Source: Croceicoccus naphthovorans | Lineage (GTDB): Bacteria > Pseudomonadota > Alphaproteobacteria > Sphingomonadales > Sphingomonadaceae | DNA length: 64,000 nt | Assembly (NCBI RefSeq): GCF_001028705.1 | Contig: NZ_CP011770.1 | Location: forward strand, 2,483,501-2,547,500 | Direction of reading: 5' to 3' | Shown here: positions 7,731-20,558 of the stretch, piece after piece | Position numbering within the stretch: position 1 is the first letter of the stretch | How the letters are laid out: each line of letters begins with the position of its first letter | Made by a program: the position numbers and the translations under genes | Notes under the pieces: model-generated | What the model saw: only the letters and a program-made list of their open reading frames with translations | Told to the model about the DNA's origin: nothing | The model's database searches: none

Positions 7731-8957
7731 TTATCGGACCAAAGAAAAAAAGCTCGTCTGGTCTCGCAATTTCAACACATCGGTATCCCTGATCGTATTG
7801 GCGCTACGGCGCAATCCCCCGTTTTGCGTCACCACTTCAAGATCAGGATTGTTGATGATAGCGAAATTAATGTCATCACTGTGGGCAGGAGTTTCGTTAT
7901 AGGAAGCCTTATAAAAATCACCAATCAGGAGCGCATTCGCAAATTTGCCCACTAAGTCCGGGATATCATCCAATAGTTGCTTTCTGGCGCTGCCACGACT
8001 GTCCTGATTGAACAGATAGAGATCAAGGCTTTCCCTCGGGTTGTAGTGCAGCATGCTAAGGCCCGATCTTCCAAAATGGGCCTGAGAGCTTTTATTTCTA
8101 TGAAGTACATCGTTGTAGACCTGTCGCGCTCTGAACGAATTCGCGAAGTGTATGAGCCAGTATCTCCAACCGTCCGGGTTATGGATCGAAAATGGGCTTA
8201 CATAAGAAGCGGCTCCCCTGAGGGTTTCAAAAACCACTTTCTCAACCGAGCCAAGCCAATTTGGCTTGGTTTGGTTTTCATCTACGTTCGAAATGTTGCC
8301 AGCAAACGGCACGGTATTGCTACCTATTATGTTCCGAATTCTCTCGGGCGAGAGATAGGTCAGGAATGACTCAATAGCGAATGTTAAAAAGACCTCCGCA
8401 GATCTCGTGATATTCATGAGCTCAATGAGGGTCGCTTCTGAAACTTGGGTATAACCATATTGATCGAGATTAAAGAGAGCGCTGCGCACGCGAGACGCCT
8501 GAATTCTTTGACAAATCGCTCTTCTACTCTGTTCAAACTCTCCAGTATGGAAACTGGTATGTAGTTCTACATTCGGATGGCACTCATTGATTTCGGCAAT
8601 GATCCCTGCCGAATTTTCACGAAGCAAATTGATCGCCTCAGGATCAACATCATTGAACGAGAAATAGCACTCAATGACAATCGGCCTAAAACCTTCAGCC
8701 GCTCGGTAGAGATTCAGCTTCTCTTCAGTCTGCCGCAAAGCATTAAGCAGAACTAATGGTGATCCGAATGAGCCGTCCTCATAGATTCCAGCACCACTAA
8801 AACCGTCTACGACTGCGAGGCGAAATTTTTCCTGCTGCGGTAGAACACACCTAACCCTCAGATATTCACGGAAGTATTCGTCAAGAATCCTTAGCTTGAC
8901 CCGCGAATGGTCATCCAGCGCGGCACCATTCTTCCAATCATAAGATTTTTTCACCAT
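7731..8957 (-). CDS. tcmP: Three-Cys-motif partner protein TcmP
   Basis: A 408-residue protein of the TcmP family, found as partner of DUF5131 (phage Gp37/Gp68-like) proteins. Residues 17-57 (HSRVKLRILDEYF then VVDGFSGAG) form a methyltransferase-like Rossmann nucleotide-binding start. FNDVDPEA and LFNLDQYGY follow where SAM-dependent enzymes carry their acidic and N/D-P-x-Y/G-like motifs. The catalytic activity of the family is unknown to me. Here the expected partner is immediately upstream with a 29-bp gap. The DUF5131 and dGTPase genes on either side are on the same strand, indicating one operon. Confidence 0.8.
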   Translation of the reverse strand: MVKKSYDWKNGAALDDHSRVKLRILDEYFREYLRVRCVLPQQEKFRLAVVDGFSGAGIYEDGSFGSPLVLLNALRQTEEKLNLYRAAEGFRPIVIECYFSFNDVDPEAINLLRENSAGIIAEINECHPNVELHTSFHTGEFEQSRRAICQRIQASRVRSALFNLDQYGYTQVSEATLIELMNITRSAEVFLTFAIESFLTYLSPERIRNIIGSNTVPFAGNISNVDENQTKPNWLGSVEKVVFETLRGAASYVSPFSIHNPDGWRYWLIHFANSFRARQVYNDVLHRNKSSQAHFGRSGLSMLHYNPRESLDLYLFNQDSRGSARKQLLDDIPDLVGKFANALLIGDFYKASYNETPAHSDDINFAIINNPDLEVVTQNGGLRRSANTIRDTDVLKLRDQTSFFSLVR

Positions 8958-8986
8958 GTGCGCGGATGAACCATCACTACTTTTGC

Positions 8987-9745
8987 TTAAGCGTGCAATA
9001 GTTTGGGCATTTCGTCGTACGTCCGCCCCCTGAGCAGGCGCCCGGCCTTTTTCTTGTTAACCCCGCCCCACTGCTTGAAGAAAAAGGCTGTACCTGAATC
9101 TAGGCACTGATCCAAAATACTCTCTACCCACTCCTTGTCCATTGGACGCGAGCGTGGCCCACTTTCGCCGCCGACAATAGCCCAATGTATTCCAGCTAGA
9201 TCTACGCGCCCGACGTCACCGACCAGAGGTTCGAATGAGATGAAGCGTACGCTCGCTGGAACGTTGCGCAGATCGTCCATGCGTTGAACGACCCGGTGAT
9301 CTTCGACGCTGGTGCCCAACCAAACATTTGCAAGCGGCTTCGGCGCAATTTCTTGTAACAGCTCAGCCATGCGGTGAGGTCGCTTTGTCAGAATTTGGTA
9401 ATGGTGTTGCGGCGTCTTTTTCATCACGCTCCAAATGCGGCCAACGAAGTCACTGGGCACATCAGGGTGGAATAAGTCGGACATGGAATTTACGAACACC
9501 CGGCGAGGCTTCTTCCAGGACAATGGAATCTCGACAGACGCCTCGTGGCAGCGCACCTTGTCGGTCCAAACAGCGCCGCGCTTCGAACGCTTTGTAAGTC
9601 CTTGATACTTTTCGTGACCCATTGCTTGCAACCGCGCAGCCATTCGCATCGCGTAGCAGTTCGTGCACCCGGCACTCTCGATAGAACACCCTACGACCGG
9701 ATTCCAAGTTAGGTCGGTCCATTCAATAGAAGATTGTTGCGCCAT
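8987..9745 (-). CDS. DUF5131 (phage Gp37/Gp68) family protein with three-Cys motif
   Basis: A 252-residue protein starting MAQQSSIEWTDLTWNPVVGC. The cysteines C20, C27 and C30 (C-x6-C-x2-C) resemble the iron-sulfur cluster motif of radical-SAM-like enzymes, and family features SMSDLFHPDVP, ILTKRP, WLGTSVED and SFEPLVG follow. The open frame runs 35 codons further up, but the ATG at 9745 has AAAGGACGGGA as ribosome-binding site and gives the family N-terminus. It is the first gene of the operon with tcmP, the dGTPase and the nucleotidyltransferase. No promoter stands out in the 180 bases before it. Biochemical function is not known to me. Confidence 0.85.
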   Translation of the reverse strand: MAQQSSIEWTDLTWNPVVGCSIESAGCTNCYAMRMAARLQAMGHEKYQGLTKRSKRGAVWTDKVRCHEASVEIPLSWKKPRRVFVNSMSDLFHPDVPSDFVGRIWSVMKKTPQHHYQILTKRPHRMAELLQEIAPKPLANVWLGTSVEDHRVVQRMDDLRNVPASVRFISFEPLVGDVGRVDLAGIHWAIVGGESGPRSRPMDKEWVESILDQCLDSGTAFFFKQWGGVNKKKAGRLLRGRTYDEMPKLLHA

Positions 9746-9927
9746 TCCCGTCCTTTTCATGCCTTCTATCACACGCGAATTAACATAGGAATCCATCAAA
9801 GTATCCATCGAGCAGGTCGACTTTCGAGATGAGCGAAATGAGCGCCACATGACCGACGCAAGGAATCAAGCAATCTGGTGCAGACAGCTTCGAGCTCCAG
9901 ACACTTGAAGTGCTCCCCCTGCATCGA

Positions 9928-10200
9928 TCAGTCCGATTGCTCCCTCTCAAACGCCCTCTTCCCCTTGCGTTTGAACAGCACAAGCGCCTGCGCTCCATCA
10001 GGCCCGCGCAGCTTGGCTGCAACCGTGAGGAATGCTCCGTAAAGTGCAGCGCGATCATCGTCCGTCAGTTCGACCAGATCGGCCTTGGCGACCAGTCCGC
10101 CCAGCTCGATAAGCTGCCTTGTCCGTTCGCGTCGTTTCACTTGCCATTCGCGCATGTCGGTTCGTGCCTTTGCCGCCTCAAGCCGATGTCGCGCCGCCAT
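9928..10200 (-). CDS. traD: Conjugal transfer protein TraD (Ti-type)
   Basis: A 90-residue protein with the TraD core RERTRQLIELGGLVAKADLV at about residues 24-43 and a basic tail (LFKRKGKRAFE). Ti-plasmid-type TraD is a short accessory factor of the relaxosome, distinct from the F-plasmid coupling protein of the same name. The start ATG at 10200 lies inside the end of traC (23-bp overlap) and is preceded by GGAAGG, so traC-traD are translationally coupled. They run away from oriT, opposite to traA, as in Ti-type mobilization regions. Confidence 0.82.
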   Translation of the reverse strand: MAARHRLEAAKARTDMREWQVKRRERTRQLIELGGLVAKADLVELTDDDRAALYGAFLTVAAKLRGPDGAQALVLFKRKGKRAFEREQSD

Positions 10201-10516
10201 CGAGCGGAAGAGTGCCTTCCGGCTGCTGGCCAGGTCCGCTCGCACTGTCGCGTGACTTGCCCTGAAAGAAGGCCGCGCCAAGCTTGCGCCAGTCCTCCCC
10301 TTTGGCCTCGTCGCTGTTGGCGGCAGCATCGAGCAGTGCGCCCGCCAGGACTTCGGCATCGAGCGCATCGGCTCCGGTTGCCGTGACCAGCGCGCCGAGG
10401 TCGCGTACGCGGCGCTCCTTCAATTGCTTTGCCTTGTCGGCCAGTGCCTTCAGTTCCGAATCAAAGTCGCGCGGTTTCCGAATGAGAAGTCTCCATTCTT
10501 GGTGTGATGGAGCCAT
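10178..10516 (-). CDS. traC: Conjugal transfer protein TraC (Ti-type)
   Basis: A 112-residue, mostly helical and charged protein. AELKALADKAKQLKERRVRDLG-type sequence at about residues 20-40 and WRKLGAAFF at about 79-87 are features of the TraC/TraD accessory family. The start MAPSHQEWRLLI is chosen because the longer frame would run through the oriT region. Together with TraD it is expected to help TraA recognise or nick oriT, whose nic-like core lies about 90 bp upstream of this start. Confidence 0.75.
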   Translation of the reverse strand: MAPSHQEWRLLIRKPRDFDSELKALADKAKQLKERRVRDLGALVTATGADALDAEVLAGALLDAAANSDEAKGEDWRKLGAAFFQGKSRDSASGPGQQPEGTLPLDGGATSA

Positions 10517-10656
10517 GATAATCTCTGAGCTTTCCAAATGCAGTAAGGTCGCCAGGACAGAGTGATACCGCCTAGTCCCGATCAGGATTTTATCATGAGA
10601 GGGCGCGCTTATACGTCGTGCCGACGCAGGCTTTGGAGTGTAACTGGATTGCCGAC
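10517..10656. other. oriT: Origin of transfer (oriT), MobQ/Ti-RSF1010-like
   Basis: The 140-bp gap between divergent traC and traA. The bottom strand at 10600-10613 reads TATAAGCGCGCCCT, very close to the nic cores of RSF1010 (TAAGTGCGCCCT) and Ti plasmids (TATAATTGCGCCC). By analogy the nick falls between bases 10604 and 10603 of the bottom strand. Next to it CGTCG-TGC-CGACG at 10614-10626 forms the inverted repeat that flanks nic in Ti-type oriT. Position, core and hairpin agree, so this is a well-supported prediction without experimental proof. Confidence 0.8.
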
Positions 10657-13542
10657 ATGGCAATCTTTCACTTCAGCGCAAAGGTCATCGGAAGGTCGAG
10701 CGGACGCAGCGCCGTGGCGGCTGCTGCCTATCGTGCAGGTGAGCAACTGCACGACGAACGCATCGACAGAACCCATGATTTCACCAACAAGGCAGGTGTC
10801 CTTCACTCCGAAGTGATGCTGCCCAAATGCGCGCCCGAAGCCTTCGCCGACCGCGCTACTTTGTGGAACGCTGTCGAGGCCGGAGAGAAGCGCAAGGATG
10901 CCCAGCTCGCCCGCGAGGTCGAATTCGCCCTGCCCCGCGAGCTGTCGAAGAAGGACAACATCAGGCTGGCGCGAGAATTCGTGAAGGCCGAGTTCGTCGA
11001 GAAAGGCATGATCGCTGATCTCAATGTGCATTGGGATATCGGAGAGGATAGCAAGGCCAAGCCGCACGCCCATGTCATGTTGACCATGCGCGAAGTGACC
11101 AAAGACGGTTTTGGCGCAAAGATCCGCGACTGGAACAAGACCGCGCTGATCGAACAATGGCGCGAGCGCTGGGCCGATCACGTCAATCGCGCGCTTGCCG
11201 AGCGCGACATCGATGCGCGCATCGATCATCGCAGCCTGGAAGCGCAGGGCATTGCGCTCGAACCGCAGGACAAGATCGGTCCCGCTGCATCGCGCATTGG
11301 CGGGCGCGGACTTGAGGCGGAGCGGATCGAGGAACACCGGGCGATTGCCCAGCGTAATGGCGAGCGGATCATCGCCAATCCCGCGCTGGCACTTGATGCG
11401 ATTACGCACCAGCAGGCGACGTTCACCAGGCGCGACCTTGCTGCATTTGTTCACCGGCATAGCGAAGGCAAGGAGCAGTTCGATGCCGCCTACAATGCGG
11501 TGCGCAGCTCCCACGACCTGATTGCGCTGGGAAAGGACAGACACGGACAAGATCGCTTCACTTCGCGCGCGACGATCGAGACCGAACAGCGGCTGCATTG
11601 TGCCGCCGACGCAATGGCGCAGCGAGCCAAGCATGGCGTCAATGATATGCATCGGAATACCGCTTTCGCCAGTGCGGCGAAGCGCGGCCTGGTCCTTTCA
11701 GGCGAGCAGAAATCCGCCTTCGAGTACGTGACCAAGAAGGGTGGTCTTGCCGTGGTCGTTGGCTATGCAGGGACCGGCAAGAGCGCCATGCTGGGCGTGG
11801 CGCGCGAGGCCTGGGAAAGCGCAGGCTACACAGTGCGCGGCGCAGCCCTTTCCGGCATCGCCGCCGAGGGGTTGGAGAACGGCTCCGGCATCGCATCGCG
11901 CACCATTGCCAGCCTTGAGCATCAGTGGGGCAAAGGACGTGAGCAGCTCACGTCCCGTGACGTTCTCGTCATCGACGAAGCGGGCATGGTCGGAACGCGC
12001 CAGATGGAGCGCGTGCTGTCCCATGCCGCCAAGGCTGGTGCGAAGGTTGTCCTGGTCGGTGACCAGCAGCAGCTTCAGGCCATCGAGGCTGGCGCGGCGT
12101 TCCGCGCAATCCATGAGCGCCACGGCGGCGTCGAAATCAGCGAGGTCCGCCGCCAGCTATCGGCATGGCAGCAGGACGCCACCAGGCATCTCGCCACGGG
12201 ACGCACCGGCGAAGCAATCCAGACCTACGAAGAACGCGGCATGGTCCATGCCGCCGAGATGCGCGAGGCCGCGCGGACAGAGCTGATCAAGCTCTGGAAT
12301 CAGGAACGGCAGGCCAGCCCCGGCGACAGCCGGATCATCCTTACCCACACCAATGACGAGGTGCGCCAGTTGAATGACATGGCGCGCAGGAAGATGCGCG
12401 TGGCTGGCGCTCTGGGTGCCGATGCCACGATCAAGGCGGCACGCGGCGAGCGCCACTTTGCATCGGGCGACCGCATCATCTTTCTGCGCAACGAGCGCGG
12501 GCTTGGCGTCAAAAACGGGACGTTGGGCACGGTCGCAATGGCCAGCACGCATGGCATGGCCGTGCGCACCGACGATGGCCGCGACGTTGCTTTCGACACC
12601 AAGGACTATGCCCACGTCGATCATGGCTATGCCGCCACGATCCACAAGGCGCAGGGCATGACGGTGGACCGCACGCATGTGCTCGCAACGCCGGGTATGG
12701 ATAGCCATTCAGCCTATGTTGCCATGTCGCGCCACCGCGAGGGTCTGGCGCTACACTATGGCCGCGATGATTTTGCCGATCAGTCGAAACTTGTCCGCAC
12801 GCTGAGCCGGGAACGCGGAAAGGACATGGCGGGCGATTACAAGCCCGAGCAGACCTTCGCCGAACTGCGAGGCATCAACTTCCGCGAGCGGGTCATGGAG
12901 ATGGTTCGGCAAGTGCCCGAAAGGGCCAAATCGATCTTCAGAAACTTCCGTCCGCAGGCCCGACAGCTCGAAGCGCTTCCGGCCCAAACCAACACGCAGA
13001 ACGACCAGCGCCGCGCGGTGGAACGCTATGCCCGTGCGCTTGGCGATCTTGGTACGATGCAGGCCCAGGGCTTGCCCGTCCTGCCGCACCAGAGGGACGC
13101 GCTGGAGAAGGCGGGCAAGGCGCTCGATATGATCAGCCCCCATGCCGCCAATGATCTCGCCAAAGCGCTGGAGCGGCATCCTGAGCTGATCGCTGAGGCC
13201 GCTGGCGGGCGAAGCCAGGAGGCTATGCGCGCCATGCAGCACGAGGCTGCCGTGCGCACCGATCCAGCGCTGCGAACCGAACGCTTTGTCAGCGACTGGC
13301 AGGGGTTGAGCACGTCACGCAAGCAGCTTGAGCAGCAAGGAGACCGCGCTGGCGCTGCCCGCGTGTCGAGCAAGCTGACCGAGCTGGCGAAGGGGCTTGA
13401 GCGCGATCCGCAGGTTGAAGGCCTTCTGCGCGGCAAGACCCGCGAACTCGGCATCAATCCAACGCCCGAACGCAGCATCGCAAACGAACTCACAGCGACC
13501 CTCAGCCGCGAACGCACCCGCACTTTCGACATGGGTATTTAG
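10657..13542 (+). CDS. traA: Ti-type conjugative relaxase TraA with helicase domain
   Basis: A 961-residue MobQ relaxase-helicase that nicks oriT and unwinds the transferred strand. The N-terminal relaxase has MAIFHFSAKVIGRSSGRSAV and AYRAG with the likely nucleophile Tyr25. The metal-binding histidines are H125 and H137/H139 (PHAHVM). The second half is a RecD-like helicase: Walker A GYAGTGKS (369-376), Walker B VLVIDEAGMV, VGDQQQLQAI, and HGYAATIHKAQGMT with YVAMSRHR near the end. The ATG at 10657 is chosen over a longer frame because MAIFH-type N-termini are typical and upstream is oriT. No mating-pair genes are nearby, so the element is mobilizable rather than self-transmissible. Confidence 0.95.
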   Translation: MAIFHFSAKVIGRSSGRSAVAAAAYRAGEQLHDERIDRTHDFTNKAGVLHSEVMLPKCAPEAFADRATLWNAVEAGEKRKDAQLAREVEFALPRELSKKDNIRLAREFVKAEFVEKGMIADLNVHWDIGEDSKAKPHAHVMLTMREVTKDGFGAKIRDWNKTALIEQWRERWADHVNRALAERDIDARIDHRSLEAQGIALEPQDKIGPAASRIGGRGLEAERIEEHRAIAQRNGERIIANPALALDAITHQQATFTRRDLAAFVHRHSEGKEQFDAAYNAVRSSHDLIALGKDRHGQDRFTSRATIETEQRLHCAADAMAQRAKHGVNDMHRNTAFASAAKRGLVLSGEQKSAFEYVTKKGGLAVVVGYAGTGKSAMLGVAREAWESAGYTVRGAALSGIAAEGLENGSGIASRTIASLEHQWGKGREQLTSRDVLVIDEAGMVGTRQMERVLSHAAKAGAKVVLVGDQQQLQAIEAGAAFRAIHERHGGVEISEVRRQLSAWQQDATRHLATGRTGEAIQTYEERGMVHAAEMREAARTELIKLWNQERQASPGDSRIILTHTNDEVRQLNDMARRKMRVAGALGADATIKAARGERHFASGDRIIFLRNERGLGVKNGTLGTVAMASTHGMAVRTDDGRDVAFDTKDYAHVDHGYAATIHKAQGMTVDRTHVLATPGMDSHSAYVAMSRHREGLALHYGRDDFADQSKLVRTLSRERGKDMAGDYKPEQTFAELRGINFRERVMEMVRQVPERAKSIFRNFRPQARQLEALPAQTNTQNDQRRAVERYARALGDLGTMQAQGLPVLPHQRDALEKAGKALDMISPHAANDLAKALERHPELIAEAAGGRSQEAMRAMQHEAAVRTDPALRTERFVSDWQGLSTSRKQLEQQGDRAGAARVSSKLTELAKGLERDPQVEGLLRGKTRELGINPTPERSIANELTATLSRERTRTFDMGI

Positions 13543-13552
13543 GAGAAACGAC

Positions 13553-14347
13553 ATGGAAGACGACCACATCGAAGAAGTGCAGCTGGACCTCGAAGTCGTG
13601 GCACCGACCGCCCCGGAGCCAAAACCGGAAACAGGTGCGGCAGAAGAGTCCGATCCGGCAACGGAAGCCTTCGCCCGTCTTGAAGGCGAAATGGCGATGG
13701 TGCGCCACACAGTGCAAAACATGGCCAGGGAGCGAGCCGACATCGTCATCCCGGACTACACCGCCACACTCGGCCAGATGGCCGATCAAATTACACAGGT
13801 CTCCAAGATGCTGACCGCAATCGGCAACAAGCCCGCCATCGAGATGACGCCGGAAGACATCGCAGTTCAAATCAAGCGCGCCTCGCTCGATCTGCTGCGC
13901 GACAGCAGCGACCTGTTCCGGCACGGACGCAAAGACCTGGACCTCGCAACGGGTCGGCTCGCCGCAATTGTGGGGCGCGTCCGCACCGAGGACGAGCAGA
14001 AGCGGCAAGCCTTGCGCTTCGCAGGCATGGGACTGGCTGCCGGTATCCTGCTATGGTCAATCCTGCCCGGCACCATCGCTCGCGCCATGCCTGAAAGCTG
14101 GCAATGGCCCGAGCGGATGGCCCGCAAAGCCGTTGGCGAGCCTACCATCGTAGAAGCGGGCATCCGGTTGATCCGGTCACAGAACCCCGAAGCGTGGGAG
14201 GAATTGGCGGCAGCGCAACGGATTCTGAGCGAAAACCATGAGGCACTGGATCGATGCCGGGAAAGGGCGAGCGAGGCCAGCACAGCTGTCTCCTGTACTG
14301 TTCAAATAGAACCCTCCCGACCAAGCTCACTGCAGAAAGAGGAATAG
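13553..14347 (+). CDS. DUF6118-like membrane protein of the mobilization module
   Basis: A 264-residue protein 10 bp downstream of traA with AGGAGAAA as ribosome-binding site. It has an acidic N-terminus, a helical middle (residues ~40-155) and one hydrophobic segment FAGMGLAAGILLWSILPGTI near residue 165. A soluble tail with AWEELAAAQRILSENHEAL follows. I believe it belongs to the DUF6118 family that often follows traA in sphingomonad plasmids and islands. Its function is unknown. Placement suggests a role linked to transfer or relaxosome anchoring, which is inference. Confidence 0.7.
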   Translation: MEDDHIEEVQLDLEVVAPTAPEPKPETGAAEESDPATEAFARLEGEMAMVRHTVQNMARERADIVIPDYTATLGQMADQITQVSKMLTAIGNKPAIEMTPEDIAVQIKRASLDLLRDSSDLFRHGRKDLDLATGRLAAIVGRVRTEDEQKRQALRFAGMGLAAGILLWSILPGTIARAMPESWQWPERMARKAVGEPTIVEAGIRLIRSQNPEAWEELAAAQRILSENHEALDRCRERASEASTAVSCTVQIEPSRPSSLQKEE

Positions 14348-14378
14348 CCGTTAGGACAAACATGCTTTCAAATTTGAT

Positions 14379-14421
14379 GGAGACAACGCGTTCACAGAGA
14401 TTGCGCTTCCCGATTGTCTCC
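14379..14421. promoter_or_regulatory. Inverted repeat upstream of the metal-resistance block
   Basis: GGAGACAA at 14379-14386 and TTGTCTCC at 14414-14421 are perfect inverted arms 27 bases apart, ending 14 bases before the start of the His-rich protein gene. The site is placed where an operator or mRNA hairpin controlling the czc genes would be. No metal regulator gene (MerR, ArsR or two-component type) is visible in the block, so a trans regulator would have to come from elsewhere. Confidence 0.35.
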
Positions 14422-14435
14422 GATAATCAGCCCGC

Positions 14436-14810
14436 ATGTTCGCCCGTTTCGCCCTCCTGTTGCTCGTTTGCGCGCTTGTCGTGCCAAATGCAGCATGGGG
14501 TGGACATCTTGCCGGGCACGATCAGATTTCGTCTGCATCTTCAGTGCATACGCACCATGCAGATCATGCGCACGAGCAGACAAGCGAGCGGGCGACCCAA
14601 GACGATAATGGTTTCGGGACTCCTGCCCCGGAGAAGGGCCTGACTCACGATCATACCCCCTCCCTTTCCCTCGCCACCGCACTATTAGTCCCGGACGATA
14701 CGCAGCCGGCTTTCCCTTTCGTGTCTTCCGAGTTGCGGTTCGCTCGCAGCTTCGCAGCTGACGCGCTTTCACGCCCGGAATCCCTCCTGAGACCACCCCG
14801 AGCAGCCTGA
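14436..14810 (+). CDS. His-rich exported small protein of the metal-resistance block
   Basis: A 124-residue protein with a clear signal peptide (FALLLLVCALVVPNAAWG) and a His/Asp-rich stretch (HTHHADHAHEQ) at about residues 39-49, then a proline-containing tail. No enzyme domain is recognised. Small periplasmic His-rich proteins often open czc-type operons and may bind metal or sense it. The ribosome-binding site is poor. It lies 79 bp ahead of czcC on the same strand, which supports co-expression with the efflux pump. Confidence 0.7.
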   Translation: MFARFALLLLVCALVVPNAAWGGHLAGHDQISSASSVHTHHADHAHEQTSERATQDDNGFGTPAPEKGLTHDHTPSLSLATALLVPDDTQPAFPFVSSELRFARSFAADALSRPESLLRPPRAA

Positions 14811-14889
14811 CACCCCGGAATTGGGGGTGGCCGGGTCATTCCGGCATTTACCGGTTTGCGATCGAGCGTGAATTCTCAGGAGTACTACA

Positions 14890-16113
14890 ATGAAAGCGAT
14901 GTCGCGTGCCGCCCTTCTGGCGGTCACGCTTCTGTCAGCGGGAGTGGCGCAAGCCGAGCCCCTGACCTTGGAAGAAGCGATCCGCCAGTCTGTGGCGAAC
15001 TCGCCGCAAGGTGAGGCTTCGGCGGCCCGTATCGAGGTATTGGAAGCGGCTCGCGCGGCTGCCGATACCCGGCCAGCCCCTACCATCGATGGCACTGTCG
15101 AGAATATCGGCACCGGGAGCTTCAACCAGTTCCAGGTGGATGCCACTTATAACGAGCGCATCGAACGCGGCGGCAAACGCGCGGCGCGGATTGAACTCGC
15201 CGAAGGCGATATTGGCGTCGCGCAAGCCGAGGCGCTGATTCGTCGGCTCGATCTCGCCATGCAGGTGCAGGAACTCTACGTCGAAGTGCAGGCAGCTGCA
15301 CTGGACCTCGAACTTGCCAGAAGCCGGGTTGAGATCGCCGAAAGGCTCCAGGGCGAGGTGCAGCGCCGCGTCGACGATGCCCGAGACCCGCTGTTTGCCG
15401 GTACGCGTGCAAGAACACAACTGGCCGAAGCGCAAGTCGATCTGGAACTCGCCGAACATGCCCTTGAGGCCGCAACAATCAGGCTGGCGCTGCTGACGGG
15501 TGGGAACCCTGACGAGTTATCAGTGGTCACAAACGGCTTCCTGGGACCCCAGATTGTCGCATTGGAGTATGACGAACTGTCGTCGATCGATCTCGCGCTT
15601 TACGAAGCGCGCATTCAGCGCGCGGAAGCGAACATGCGCTTGCAGGACGCGAATTCACGGACAGATCCGACTGTCTACGGTGGGCCAAGAGTCTTCGGGT
15701 CGGGCGATGTTGCGCTGATCGCTGGTATATCGCTCCCCTTGCCTAACCGCGCGTTGAACCAGGCCAACAGGGACCGGGCAGCCGCCGAGAGGCGACAGAT
15801 CGACGCCGACCTCGCAGTCGAGCGCTTCCAGCGCCGACGCGAGATCGGCTTCGCCATCGAACGTGTGGAAGAAGCGCGCCGCGAAGCAGAAGCCATTCGC
15901 ACCCGGGTGGTCTCGGGAGCCGAGCAGACCCTGCGCGAAGTGCGTGCGGGCTACAATCGTGGCGGCTTCACTTTTCTCGATGTCTCGACCGCCGAGAGCG
16001 CGTTGCACGATGCGCGCGAACGGATGGTCGATGCACTTGCCGAATATCACCGCGCCAAGGTCGATCTCGATCGCCTGACTGGCCGGTTTGCCGAACTTGT
16101 TGGGGGTAACTGA
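14890..16113 (+). CDS. czcC: CzcC-type outer-membrane efflux protein (TolC family)
   Basis: A 407-residue outer-membrane factor of a heavy-metal RND efflux system. The signal peptide ends near AQAEP. Two TolC-like repeats follow, each starting with an LTLEEAIRQSVANSP-type helix and long coiled helices rich in Ala, Glu and Arg. The C-terminal part has RAGYNRGGFTFLDVSTAESA, the usual position of the second repeat. The start ATG follows AGGAG. It is directly followed by czcB (2-bp gap) and czcA, the standard outer membrane, adaptor, pump order. Metal specificity (Co, Zn, Cd, Ni) cannot be read. Confidence 0.93.
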   Translation: MKAMSRAALLAVTLLSAGVAQAEPLTLEEAIRQSVANSPQGEASAARIEVLEAARAAADTRPAPTIDGTVENIGTGSFNQFQVDATYNERIERGGKRAARIELAEGDIGVAQAEALIRRLDLAMQVQELYVEVQAAALDLELARSRVEIAERLQGEVQRRVDDARDPLFAGTRARTQLAEAQVDLELAEHALEAATIRLALLTGGNPDELSVVTNGFLGPQIVALEYDELSSIDLALYEARIQRAEANMRLQDANSRTDPTVYGGPRVFGSGDVALIAGISLPLPNRALNQANRDRAAAERRQIDADLAVERFQRRREIGFAIERVEEARREAEAIRTRVVSGAEQTLREVRAGYNRGGFTFLDVSTAESALHDARERMVDALAEYHRAKVDLDRLTGRFAELVGGN

Positions 16114-16115
16114 CA

Positions 16116-20527
<4,412 letters not shown>

Positions 20528-20558
20528 ACAATCCATCCCCAATCTGGAGAATCGACCT

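Noticed and set aside
10609..11652. 347-codon open frame antisense to the start of traA, running over oriT
   Set aside because: TraA has all relaxase motifs in this stretch; the antisense frame has none.
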